In this document: positions 1-6,389 of the stretch, piece after piece | Numbering within the stretch: position 1 is the stretch's first letter | How the letters are laid out: each line of letters starts with the position of its first letter | Source of the DNA: Clostridiales bacterium | Lineage (GTDB): Bacteria; Bacillota; Clostridia; Oscillospirales; Acutalibacteraceae | Length of the DNA: 29,936 nt | Direction of reading: 5' to 3' | NCBI GenBank assembly: GCA_014799585.1 | Contig: JAAVHU010000024.1 | Span: 23,518-53,453, forward strand | The notes under the pieces: model-generated | The model's input: only the letters and a program-made list of their open reading frames with translations | Database searches by the model: none | Told to the model about the DNA's origin: nothing | Made by a program: the position numbers and the translations under genes

Positions 1-35
1 TGGAGTGTTTCAAAATGATATTTATAATCTGACAT
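1..35 (-). CDS. 5' end of a probable O-acetylhomoserine sulfhydrylase (MetY-like), runs off the left edge
   Basis: Only the first 11 codons are in the window: ATG at 33-35, encoding M-S-D-Y-K-Y-H-F-E-T-L. An AAGGAG ribosome binding site (45-50) lies nine bases before the start, so this is a genuine start. The F-E-T-L segment near the N-terminus matches the beginning of the PLP-dependent Cys/Met metabolism enzymes of the MetY type, which make homocysteine from O-acetylhomoserine and sulfide. Eleven residues are too few for a firm call. The upstream Cys-Cys leader ORF and the Rrf2-type operator agree with a sulfur amino acid gene. Any other protein with a chance match at the N-terminus remains possible. 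Confidence 0.5.
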   Translation of the reverse strand, partial: MSDYKYHFETL

Positions 36-97
36 AATAATAATCTCCTTAAATAAAATATATGTTTAAAAATCAAGTTTCATTTTAAATTCAAATA

Positions 98-166
98 TCA
101 GCAACATCGTTGCATTCGCATAGAGAAGGTGTTTGCAAATCTGATTTCTATTGTAATTTTTTTCAT
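98..166 (-). CDS. 22-codon leader peptide ORF ending Arg-Cys-Cys-stop
   Basis: A short ORF sits in the roughly 190-base 5' leader of the left-edge operon. It starts with ATG (164-166), is preceded at good spacing by GGGAG (175-179), and ends with Gln-Arg-Cys-Cys-TGA at 98-100. The next gene begins 63 bases after the stop with its own ribosome binding site. The N-terminus is M-K-K-I-T-I-E-I-R-F. The Cys codons lie inside a small hairpin, arms GCAAC (101-105) and GTTGC (109-113). Placement ahead of a probable sulfur amino acid gene suggests a regulatory leader read out by Cys-tRNA supply. This is inference; no translation evidence exists here. A chance short ORF is the alternative, but the ribosome binding site, position and Cys-Cys end argue against it. 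Confidence 0.6.
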   Translation of the reverse strand: MKKITIEIRFANTFSMRMQRCC

Positions 167-196
167 TGATTTTTCTCCCTTCAACGAATTACCACT

Positions 197-219
197 ATTC
201 CTATAAACTTGGTAGGAAT
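197..219. promoter_or_regulatory. Rrf2-type operator in the left-edge operon leader
   Basis: A 23-base imperfect palindrome has perfect 7-base arms ATTCCTA (197-203) and TAGGAAT (213-219). It lies just downstream of the -10 box, where a bound repressor would block transcription. Read on the minus strand it matches 18 of 23 bases of the site in the adjacent rrf2 promoter (898-920), so the same regulator probably binds both. Confidence 0.65.
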
Positions 220-232
220 TTAACTTGATAAA

Positions 233-261
233 AGAATAGCACTTAACAAAAGAAATGTCAA
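233..261 (-). promoter_or_regulatory. promoter of the left-edge (metY-like) operon
   Basis: Minus-strand -35 TTGACA (256-261) and -10 TATTCT (233-238) are separated by 17 bases, with TGC directly before the -10 (extended -10). Transcription would start near 226, giving a leader that contains the operator at 197-219 and the leader ORF at 98-166. Confidence 0.75.
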
Positions 262-294
262 GTGCTTTTTGGAAAAATTTTTAATTTTATAAAA

Positions 295-323
295 CGAGCG
301 GATAATATCCGCCCCTACGATAT
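295..323. repeat. 29-base dispersed repeat, copy 1 (GCGGATA hairpin)
   Basis: This palindromic element (GCGGATA-A-TATCCGC, 298-312, followed by CCCTACGATAT) occurs again at 2412-2440 with one mismatch over 29 bases. A diverged relative lies at 9481-9505. It is intergenic and noncoding, a small dispersed repeat of unknown function that could also act as a hairpin. Confidence 0.8.
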
Positions 324-330
324 TTTCACA

Positions 331-425
331 GGAAATCCCTCCGAGTGCTTCGCACCCACCTCCCCATGGAATCCCTCCACCGCAAGCGGTCCCCCCTTTT
401 TTAACAAGGGAGGCAAATCGGGAGG
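331..425. repeat. GC-rich dispersed repeat (CCCTCC...GGGAGG type), copy 1
   Basis: This is an intergenic GC-rich block downstream of the Rrf2 gene, with internal hairpins GTGC-TTC-GCAC and ACCGC-AA-GCGGT. Bases 370-395 are identical to 18230-18255, and the end TTAACAAGGGAGGCA (401-415) recurs at 18314-18328. The two copies share ends but differ in the middle, as expected for a small non-autonomous interspersed element. No coding potential is seen. Confidence 0.7.
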
Positions 426-442
426 CGAAAAGGTTTTATGAT

Positions 443-874
443 TTATATGATAAAATCCGTATGCTTATTTTTCTGTTCTTCCACTAAATCTGCAAGGGTG
501 ATATTATCAACAACATTATTTATTGCTTCATTCAGCTTTTCCCAAACAGAAATAGTTGCGCATTCATTATAACGGGTGCAACGCTCTTTTTCCTCAATGC
601 AGGCAACGGGAGCAAGGCTTCCCTCTGTTAAACGAAGAATCATACCAACCGTATATTCCTCGGGCGATTTTGAAAGGCGGTAGCCCCCGCCTGCTCCACG
701 CTCGCTTTTAACATAGCCCGCACGGTTCAGCATAGAAATAATCTGTTCAAGATATTTTATGCTGATTTCCTGCCTTGCGGCAATTGCTTTTATAGAAATG
801 TTTTCGCCTGTATTATTTAAAGCCAAATCCAGCATAAGTCTTAATGCATATCTGCCCTTTGTTGAAATCTTCAA
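443..874 (-). CDS. Rrf2-family transcriptional regulator (IscR/CymR-like)
   Basis: A 143-residue winged-helix regulator of the Rrf2 family, which controls Fe-S cluster or cysteine metabolism genes. I chose the TTG at 872-874: it gives the family-typical N-terminus M-K-I-S-T-K-G-R-Y and has AGGTG at normal spacing, while the upstream GTG (881-883) has no good site. The recognition helix region (about 27-50) and the G-A-G-G-G-Y wing (60-65) are present. Cys92, Cys99 and Cys105 match the IscR cluster ligands (Cys92, Cys98, Cys104), but the IscR His107 position is Ile108. Its promoter carries an operator nearly identical to that of the adjacent operon, implying autoregulation and control of sulfur genes. 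Whether it binds a cluster (IscR-like) or senses cysteine status (CymR-like) cannot be settled from sequence. Confidence 0.88.
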   Translation of the reverse strand: MKISTKGRYALRLMLDLALNNTGENISIKAIAARQEISIKYLEQIISMLNRAGYVKSERGAGGGYRLSKSPEEYTVGMILRLTEGSLAPVACIEEKERCTRYNECATISVWEKLNEAINNVVDNITLADLVEEQKNKHTDFII

Positions 875-895
875 TTCCTTCACCTCTATATCCCT

Positions 896-924
896 ATAAT
901 ACTATAATTTTAGTAGGAATTCAA
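896..924 (-). promoter_or_regulatory. rrf2 promoter with overlapping operator
   Basis: Minus-strand -35 TTGAAT (919-924) and -10 TATTAT (896-901) are 17 bases apart. The 23-base operator copy (898-920) fills the spacer and includes the near-palindrome TACTA-TAATTT-TAGTA (900-915). Binding here would exclude RNA polymerase, so negative autoregulation is expected. Confidence 0.65.
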
Positions 925-950
925 GGATATATTTTATATACAATTATACG

Positions 951-971
951 GCTCCCTCTGACGAGGGAGGC
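951..971. repeat. short inverted repeat, GGGAGG family
   Basis: GCTCCCTC (951-958) pairs with GAGGGAGGC (963-971, one bulge) around TGAC. The GGGAGGC end is shared with the repeats at 331-425, 18229-18336 and 24880-24900. It is probably a minimal or eroded member of the same dispersed family. Confidence 0.45.
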
Positions 972-973
972 AT

Positions 974-1002
974 AAAAAAGAGGGCATTTAAAATGCCCTC
1001 TA
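974..1002 (-). terminator. purA terminator
   Basis: A perfect 11-base inverted repeat (AGAGGGCATTT 979-989 and AAATGCCCTCT 991-1001) is followed on the minus strand by a run of T (974-979). It lies six bases past the purA stop. A separate short inverted repeat of the GGGAGG repeat type sits next to it at 951-971. Confidence 0.85.
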
Positions 1003-1007
1003 TATTT

Positions 1008-2288
1008 TTATTTATTTCTATAAATAATTGCTTCTCTTTCAGGGCCGTTTGAAACCATTGTAATCGGGAAGCCGATTTCCTTTTCAATGAATTCAACATA
1101 ATCTCTTGTTTCCTGCGGAAGCTCATCATAATTTCTGATGCCCTTAATATCGCAGTGCCAGCCCTTTAAGGTTTTAAGCACAGGCTTGCACTTTTTAAGA
1201 ATAGGCGTTGTTGGGAAGTAATCAATCACTTCGCCGTCAAGCTCATAACCAACGCAAACTTTAATTTCATCAAGATAAGAAAGGCAGTCCAATGCAGTCA
1301 TAACAACCTGCGTTGCACCCTGACACTCAACACCATAGCGTGTTGCAACACAGTCAAACCAACCAACACGGCGAGGTCTTCCTGTTGTGGCACCGAATTC
1401 GCCTTTATCACCGCCGTGAATACGAAGCTCCTGTGCTTCCTCTTCATCAAGAATTTCAGAAACAAATTCGCCTGCTCCAACAGCACTTGAATATGCCTTT
1501 GTTACAACAACGATATCCTTAATTTGATTTGCAGGGATGCCTGCACCAACACAGCCATAGCCTGCAAGTGTTGAAGAAGAAGTAACCATTGGGTAAATTC
1601 CGAAATCAGGATCTTTAAGTGTTCCAAGCTGACCCTCAAGCAGAATTTCCTTGCCCTCTTTAATTGCATTCTGAATATATGTATGTGTATCGCAAACGAA
1701 AGGAGCAATCTTTTCTTTATATTCCATACAGGTTGCGAACAGCTCGTCCTCATCAAGAAGCGGCTTATTATAAACATGTTTTAATGTTAAATTCTTAAGT
1801 GTGCAGATATTCTTAAGCTTAGCCTTTAATGTTTCATCATCAAAAAGCTCATTAACCTGAATACCGATTTTTGCATATTTATCTGAAAAGAATGGAGCAA
1901 TACCGCTTTTTGTTGAGCCGAAAGCAGCTTTACCAAGCCTTTCCTCTTCATACTCATCAAGAAGAATATGATAAGGCATAAGAATCTGGCAGCGTTCTGA
2001 AACAAGAAGCTTTGGATCAAGACCGGCTTTTTTAATTTCTTCAAGTTCATTGATGAACTTGTTTATATCAAGTGCAACACCGTTTCCGATAATGCAGGTT
2101 GTGTTTTCACTGCAAACACCGCTTGGCATTAAATGAAGTGCAAATCTGCCGTGTTCGTTAATAATTGTGTGGCCTGCGTTGGCACCGCCCTGAAAACGGA
2201 TAACGATATCTGCCTTGGAAGCAAACATATCGGTAATTTTACCTTTACCCTCATCGCCCCAGTTGGCACCTACTATTGCTCTAACCAT
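1008..2288 (-). CDS. purA: adenylosuccinate synthetase
   Basis: PurA joins IMP and aspartate using GTP to make adenylosuccinate, the first committed step from IMP to AMP; it acts in the cytosol. The 426 residues match the usual family length. The N-terminal loop G-D-E-G-K-G-K (11-17) holds the catalytic Asp12, and N-A-G-H-T has catalytic His40. The ATG at 2286-2288 is preceded by AGGAGT at normal spacing. The gene is monocistronic, with its own consensus promoter upstream and a strong terminator just after the stop. No purine riboswitch or other leader structure is visible in the short 5' region. It sits between an Rrf2 regulator and an alcohol dehydrogenase with no evident functional link. 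Confidence 0.98.
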   Translation of the reverse strand: MVRAIVGANWGDEGKGKITDMFASKADIVIRFQGGANAGHTIINEHGRFALHLMPSGVCSENTTCIIGNGVALDINKFINELEEIKKAGLDPKLLVSERCQILMPYHILLDEYEEERLGKAAFGSTKSGIAPFFSDKYAKIGIQVNELFDDETLKAKLKNICTLKNLTLKHVYNKPLLDEDELFATCMEYKEKIAPFVCDTHTYIQNAIKEGKEILLEGQLGTLKDPDFGIYPMVTSSSTLAGYGCVGAGIPANQIKDIVVVTKAYSSAVGAGEFVSEILDEEEAQELRIHGGDKGEFGATTGRPRRVGWFDCVATRYGVECQGATQVVMTALDCLSYLDEIKVCVGYELDGEVIDYFPTTPILKKCKPVLKTLKGWHCDIKGIRNYDELPQETRDYVEFIEKEIGFPITMVSNGPEREAIIYRNK

Positions 2289-2350
2289 AATGATAACTCC
2301 TATTTATACAGTAAAATAGGCTCGGAAATCAAAATAAACCCCCGTGCCTT

Positions 2351-2379
2351 GTATTATTATATAATATGTATTCTGTCAA
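2351..2379 (-). promoter_or_regulatory. purA promoter
   Basis: Minus-strand -35 TTGACA (2374-2379), 17-base spacer and -10 TAATAC (2351-2356) give a near-consensus vegetative promoter about 60 bases before the purA start. Confidence 0.8.
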
Positions 2380-2411
2380 GTCAATAAAATAATTCCTGCA
2401 AAATAAAAAAT

Positions 2412-2440
2412 CGGGCGGATAATATCCGCCCCTACGATAT
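2412..2440. repeat. 29-base dispersed repeat, copy 2 (GGGCGGATA hairpin)
   Basis: Perfect inverted repeat GGGCGGATA-A-TATCCGCCC (2413-2431) followed by CTACGATAT. It differs from copy 1 (295-323) at a single base. It lies ten bases past the alcohol dehydrogenase stop, so its hairpin may also serve as that gene's 3' end, although no clear T run follows on the minus strand. Confidence 0.8.
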
Positions 2441-2449
2441 GTTTAAAAT

Positions 2450-3580
2450 TTATCTTAATTTTTGATACATTTCAAAAATATTATCTTTAGTAAGCACAAT
2501 CGGATTTCTTTCCATCAGCATACTCATGCTTTTTTCTGTTAATTCTTTAATCTGTTCCTCTGTTGTGCAGCCGATTTCAGAAAGTCTTGATTTCATACCC
2601 ATTCTTTCTTTCATTGCCGAAATTTCATCTGCCATTGCATAAGGGCTTTCAAAACCGCAATCCTTTGCGAGTGCTGTTATTCTGCCGTCCCCGTCTGCAT
2701 GATCTGCATTGAATTTAACAAAATAATCAAGCGTAAACGCACAGGCTTCACCGTGAGGCACACCGTAAATATTCGTTAATGGAAAAGAACAAGCGTGGCT
2801 TCCTGTTGTTCTTGGGTGGCTGAACGCAACGCCTGCAACAATGCTTGCTTCTGCCATTTTTTCTCTTGCTTCAAGATTATTCGGCTCATTGTATGCTTTT
2901 TCAAGCCATTCAAAAACAAGCCTTGCACTATAAATGGAACAGGCTGTGCATACAGGCTGATTCAGAACACTCCAATAGCTTTCAATTGCGTGGCTTAAAA
3001 CATCAAGCCCTGTTGAAGCGGTTACCTGCTTCGGAACGCTCAATGTTAATTCTGGATCAATTACTGCAATTTTCGGATACATCGCAGAATCATTCATTGG
3101 GTTTTTAAGATTTTTTTCAACATCTGTTAAAACAGAAATATTTGTAACCTCAGAAGCTGTGCCGCTTGTTGTTGAAAAAGCAATCATCGGAATTGCCTCG
3201 TCTGCCGAAACAGGCTTACCTTCACTATGATAAGAGCGGATAACATCCTTTCCCTTTGCTATGGCACATGCCGCCTTACAGCAATCCATAGGAGAACCGC
3301 CGCCGAGTGCAACAGCAAAATCAGCTCCGCTTTCTCTGATTAATTTAACGCAGTTATCCACATTATCTGTTGTTGGATTTGAGCGAATATCACTGAAAAC
3401 AGCTTTAAGCCTGCCGTTTGAGTTTTTAATAAATTCTTCTGCAATTCCGTTTTTTGTGAAACTTTTACCGCAGACAAGCACACCGCACTTTCCGCCGATT
3501 TCATTTATATAATCATTTAAATTATGCCTTTTTCCGTTTCCGAAAACAAGTTTTACAGGCAGATTAAATTCCCATTCCAT
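2450..3580 (-). CDS. iron-containing (type III) alcohol dehydrogenase
   Basis: A 376-residue NAD(P)H-dependent alcohol/aldehyde oxidoreductase of the Fe-ADH family. The dinucleotide-binding G-G-G-S-P-M-D (93-99) is present. The metal ligands can be placed at Asp193, His197, His262 and His276, matching the FucO pattern in identity and spacing, so the enzyme should be active. Length is normal for a stand-alone Fe-ADH. The substrate cannot be read from sequence; butanol, lactaldehyde/propanediol or phosphonoacetaldehyde-type reduction are all used in this family. It is divergent from an MFS transporter, and the two promoters lie back to back, which suggests but does not prove joint regulation. 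ATG at 3578-3580; the ribosome binding site is weak (GAGAAG). Confidence 0.92.
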   Translation of the reverse strand: MEWEFNLPVKLVFGNGKRHNLNDYINEIGGKCGVLVCGKSFTKNGIAEEFIKNSNGRLKAVFSDIRSNPTTDNVDNCVKLIRESGADFAVALGGGSPMDCCKAACAIAKGKDVIRSYHSEGKPVSADEAIPMIAFSTTSGTASEVTNISVLTDVEKNLKNPMNDSAMYPKIAVIDPELTLSVPKQVTASTGLDVLSHAIESYWSVLNQPVCTACSIYSARLVFEWLEKAYNEPNNLEAREKMAEASIVAGVAFSHPRTTGSHACSFPLTNIYGVPHGEACAFTLDYFVKFNADHADGDGRITALAKDCGFESPYAMADEISAMKERMGMKSRLSEIGCTTEEQIKELTEKSMSMLMERNPIVLTKDNIFEMYQKLR

Positions 3581-3613
3581 AAAAACTTCTCACTTTCACA
3601 TTATTTATGTTTC

Positions 3614-3642
3614 ATTATATAGTAGAAAAGAGAGATTTTCAA
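3614..3642 (-). promoter_or_regulatory. alcohol dehydrogenase promoter
   Basis: Minus-strand -35 TTGAAA (3637-3642), 17-base spacer and -10 TATAAT (3614-3619). The -35 is one base from the -35 of the divergent transporter promoter. An ATATAGTAG (3617-3625) overlapping the -10 is mirrored as CTACTATAT (3673-3681) next to the other -10. Confidence 0.7.
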
Positions 3643-3643
3643 G

Positions 3644-3672
3644 TTGCATAAGCAAGTATAATAGTATATAAT
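3644..3672 (+). promoter_or_regulatory. MFS transporter promoter
   Basis: Plus-strand -35 TTGCAT (3644-3649), 17-base spacer and perfect -10 TATAAT (3667-3672), 30 bases before the start codon. It is arranged back to back with the alcohol dehydrogenase promoter. Confidence 0.7.
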
Positions 3673-3701
3673 CTACTATATTTTAAATATTTGGTGAGAA
3701 T

Positions 3702-4886
3702 ATGAAGTTAACATTTAAACACACACAGCTTGCCTGCTATCTTGCATACATATCGCAGGCGATTACAACAACCTTTCTGCCTTTACTGTTCGTAAGGCTT
3801 GGGGTTGAATTCGGCTTTTCGCTTACAAAACTTACCGTATTGATTACAATTACATTTTTTACGGAAATTTTCATTGACGCGGTCTGCCCTCTTTTTATAA
3901 ATAAAATTGGATACAGAGCGGGTATGGTTTTTGCAAATATCTGTGCCGTTATGGGAACAGCAGGACTTGCCGTTTTTCCGTTTGTTTTCAAAAATCCATA
4001 CATTGGCTTTATTATCTGCGATATTCTTTATGCGGTTGGCGGAGGATTTGACGAGGTTCTTGTTTCTCCCATTGTTGAAGCTTGCCCAACGAAAAACAAA
4101 GCGAGAGCGATGGGGCTTCTGCATTCGTTTTATTGTTGGGGCTGTGCCGCTATCGTTCTGTTTTCAACGCTCTTCTTCCGCTTTGCGGGGATAGATAATT
4201 GGAGAATGCTTGCCATTTTGTGGGCAATGATTCCGCTTGTGAATACATTTTTGTTTATGTTTGTTCCTATCCGAACCATTGAAGAGGAAAAGGGCAGCGG
4301 AAAATTCAGCGATATGCTAAAAAATCCTCTGTTCTGGCTGATGCTTATCGTTATGATTTGTGCAGGAGCAAGCGAGCTTTCCATGAGCCAATGGGCGTCT
4401 GCTTTTGCCGAAACTGGGCTTAAGGTTTCAAAAACAATGGGTGATTTACTCGGCCCTTGTGCCTTTGCAATTCTTATGGGACTTTCAAGGGTTATCTATT
4501 CACGAATTGATGATAAAACAGATATATCCAAAATTCTTATGATTGGTGCTTTTGTTTGTATTTTCGGCTATCTTTTGGCTTCACTTTCGGGAAATGCCAT
4601 CGCTTCTCTTATCGGCTGTGCAATTTGCGGAATAGCTGTTGCACCAATGTGGCCGGGTGCATTTTCAATTGCTTCAAAGGAAATCCCAAACGCTTCAACG
4701 GCAATGTTTGCCGCCTTTGCATTGGCAGGGGATCTTGGCTGTACGGCAGGCCCGTCAATCGTTGGCTTTGTTTCAGGTGCAAATGATAATATTGCAAAAG
4801 GGCTTCTTTGCTCTGTCGTTTTCCCTGCGGTAATGATTGTATGTCTAATCTTTATGCAGGTAATAAATAAGAAAAAGAGGGTTTAA
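3702..4886 (+). CDS. major facilitator superfamily transporter
   Basis: A 394-residue polytopic membrane protein with about twelve hydrophobic segments and a charged central loop (near 195-205, E-E-E-K-G-S-G-K), the standard 6+6 MFS layout. It should move a small solute across the cytoplasmic membrane by proton symport or antiport. Overall it resembles sugar/fucose-permease-like members, but substrate-determining residues were not identified. ATG at 3702 has GGTGAG at normal spacing. It is the only plus-strand gene between purA and the acetyltransferase, is divergent from the alcohol dehydrogenase, and ends tail-to-tail with trmB. Their stop codons overlap inside a shared terminator. Confidence 0.88.
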   Translation: MKLTFKHTQLACYLAYISQAITTTFLPLLFVRLGVEFGFSLTKLTVLITITFFTEIFIDAVCPLFINKIGYRAGMVFANICAVMGTAGLAVFPFVFKNPYIGFIICDILYAVGGGFDEVLVSPIVEACPTKNKARAMGLLHSFYCWGCAAIVLFSTLFFRFAGIDNWRMLAILWAMIPLVNTFLFMFVPIRTIEEEKGSGKFSDMLKNPLFWLMLIVMICAGASELSMSQWASAFAETGLKVSKTMGDLLGPCAFAILMGLSRVIYSRIDDKTDISKILMIGAFVCIFGYLLASLSGNAIASLIGCAICGIAVAPMWPGAFSIASKEIPNASTAMFAAFALAGDLGCTAGPSIVGFVSGANDNIAKGLLCSVVFPAVMIVCLIFMQVINKKKRV

Positions 4887-4899
4887 CACCCTCTTTTTT
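4872..4899. terminator. bidirectional terminator shared by the MFS gene and trmB
   Basis: AAAAAGAGGGT (4872-4882) pairs with ACCCTCTTTTTT (4888-4899) around a five-base loop. The A/T flanks provide T runs on both strands. The last codons of both convergent genes form the stem, and both stop codons fall in the loop. Confidence 0.88.
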
Positions 4900-5569
4900 C
4901 TTGCATTCTTGCTTCTAATCTGTAAATCGGAAATCCTTGATCAGAAAAGCGTTTTTCATATTCCGTAACAATATTTCCTTCAAAATCACTGTTGTGCAAA
5001 TCAAGGCTAATATTACTCAGCTTAAATCCGTTTTGTGAAAGGCTTTCGATAGAAAATTCAAAGAAATGCATATTATCTGTTTTCTGATAGATAACGGCAT
5101 CACTTTTCATAATCTTTTTATAAATATCAAGAAACTGCTTGTGCGTTAAGCGGTGCTTTGCATATTTTGCCTTTGGAAACGGACAGCTGAAATTCAGATT
5201 AATTTCACTGATAGAATTCTGCGGAATATAGCTTGGCAGATATTCAGCCGTACATTTCATAAATTTAATATTTGAAAGCCCCAAATCCTTTGCTGTTTCA
5301 CAAGCTGTTACAATAACATTTGATGCTCTTTCAACCGCAATGATATTTACATCGGGGTTTTCTTTTGCATAGGTGCAGGCAAAAGAGCCTTTGCCACAGC
5401 CTACTTCAAGCATTACTCTGTTTGTATTTCCAAAAAGGCTTTCAAAATCAAGCAGCTTTGTTTCCTTTTCTGCATTTTCATAATTCAAATCTTCGTTAAC
5501 ACATTCAATAAGATAATCAGAGCAGGCGGCAAGCCTTTCCTCCAAATTCTTTTTTCTTCTCATTCTCAT
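4883..5569 (-). CDS. trmB: tRNA (guanine-N7)-methyltransferase
   Basis: TrmB methylates G46 in the variable loop of tRNAs using S-adenosylmethionine. The 228 residues fit the family. The basic N-terminus (M-R-M-R-R-K-K), the SAM-binding L-E-V-G-C-G-K-G (54-61) and the RNA/catalytic segment around N-F-S-C-P-F-P-K with H-R-L-T (126-142) are present. In the well-studied enzymes this segment reads D-P-W-P/H-K; here the Asp is replaced by Cys129. That Asp is considered functionally important in E. coli TrmB, so either the lineage uses a variant or activity is altered. Start: ATG at 5567-5569 with GGTGAT upstream; a second ATG two codons in (5561-5563) is possible. Confidence 0.93.
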   Translation of the reverse strand: MRMRRKKNLEERLAACSDYLIECVNEDLNYENAEKETKLLDFESLFGNTNRVMLEVGCGKGSFACTYAKENPDVNIIAVERASNVIVTACETAKDLGLSNIKFMKCTAEYLPSYIPQNSISEINLNFSCPFPKAKYAKHRLTHKQFLDIYKKIMKSDAVIYQKTDNMHFFEFSIESLSQNGFKLSNISLDLHNSDFEGNIVTEYEKRFSDQGFPIYRLEARMQEKRGC

Positions 5570-5584
5570 AAAATCACCGCTTGC

Positions 5585-5613
5585 ATTTTATCATAAATTC
5601 TTTTATCGGGCAA
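5585..5613 (-). promoter_or_regulatory. trmB promoter
   Basis: Minus-strand -35 TTGCCC (5608-5613), 17-base spacer and -10 TAAAAT (5585-5590), directly upstream of the trmB start. The -35 is a moderate match. Confidence 0.55.
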
Positions 5614-5660
5614 GTATATAGCCAAACAAAAGTTGAACAAAACCAGGTTTGTCTTAGCTA

Positions 5661-5689
5661 TTGATTTTATCCCTGTTTTATAATAGAAT
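5661..5689 (+). promoter_or_regulatory. acetyltransferase promoter
   Basis: Plus-strand -35 TTGATT (5661-5666), 17-base spacer and -10 TAGAAT (5684-5689), about 30 bases before the start. A TATAAT-like hexamer two bases upstream of this -10 is an alternative with a shorter spacer. Confidence 0.6.
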
Positions 5690-5719
5690 GATGATATAAA
5701 ACACAGGGAGGTTATACAT

Positions 5720-6337
5720 ATGACAGAAAAAGAAAGAATGGACGCAGGATTGCTTTATATCTGCGAAGATGAAGATATTATGGGTGTTCAGCTTAAGCAT
5801 CTTGAAAAACTTTATGATTTCAATGAAACAAGACCGAGCCAGCTTGAATTGAGGGATAAACTCCTTCACGAAATGTTTGCTGAAATCGGTGAAGACTGCT
5901 ATATCGAACCTCCGCTTCGTGCAAATTGGGGTGGTGCTCATGTTCACTTTGGCGATCACGTTTACAGCAATTTCAATCTTACGCTTGTGGATGACGGCAA
6001 CATTTATGTGGGAAATGATGTTATGTTTGCACCAAATGTTGTTGTGGCTACGGCAGGTCATCCGATTTGCCCTGAGCTTCGCGAAAAAGGATATCAGTAT
6101 AATGCTGATGTGCATATCGGAAACAATGTTTGGATTGGAACAGGCTCACTGATTATGCCGGGTATAACTATTGGGGACAATACTGTTATCGGTGCAGGCT
6201 CTGTTGTTACAAAGGATATTCCGTCCAACGTAGTTGCAGTTGGTAATCCGTGCAAGGTAATGCGTGAAATTAATGAAAAAGATTACGAATACTATTTTAA
6301 GGATAGAAAGATTGATTTGGAAATAAAACGCAAATAA
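5720..6337 (+). CDS. maltose/galactoside-type O-acetyltransferase (left-handed beta-helix)
   Basis: A 205-residue CoA-dependent sugar O-acetyltransferase of the LacA/Maa family. An N-terminal helical mac domain (about 1-55) is followed by hexapeptide repeats forming a left-handed beta helix (about 60-190; for example I-Y-V-G-N-D-V and V-H-I-G-N-N-V). The catalytic His is His114 in T-A-G-H-P, equivalent to His115 of LacA. It acetylates the 6-hydroxyl of glucosyl or galactosyl sugars in the cytosol, probably as a detoxification step; the physiological substrate is not predictable. A strong AGGGAGG (5705-5711) sets the start. It is monocistronic, with its own promoter and a bidirectional terminator shared with serS. 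Confidence 0.93.
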   Translation: MTEKERMDAGLLYICEDEDIMGVQLKHLEKLYDFNETRPSQLELRDKLLHEMFAEIGEDCYIEPPLRANWGGAHVHFGDHVYSNFNLTLVDDGNIYVGNDVMFAPNVVVATAGHPICPELREKGYQYNADVHIGNNVWIGTGSLIMPGITIGDNTVIGAGSVVTKDIPSNVVAVGNPCKVMREINEKDYEYYFKDRKIDLEIKRK

Positions 6338-6350
6338 AACGCTGTATAAT

Positions 6351-6382
6351 AAAAAGGACCTCTCAAATGAGAGGTCCTTTTT
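6351..6382. terminator. bidirectional terminator between the acetyltransferase and serS
   Basis: A perfect 15-base inverted repeat, AAAAAGGACCTCTCA (6351-6365) and its complement (6368-6382), with a two-base loop. It has T runs on both strands and serves both convergent genes. Confidence 0.93.
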
Positions 6383-6389
6383 TATTGGA

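Noticed and set aside
944..1129. 61-codon minus-strand ORF at the 3' end of purA
   Set aside because: It runs out of frame through the purA end and its terminator; no ribosome binding site or conserved features.
3354..3362. Perfect DnaA box TTATCCACA
   Set aside because: It is single, inside the alcohol dehydrogenase coding sequence, and has no neighbouring boxes or AT-rich unwinding region. A near match at 25437-25445 inside gyrB is also isolated.
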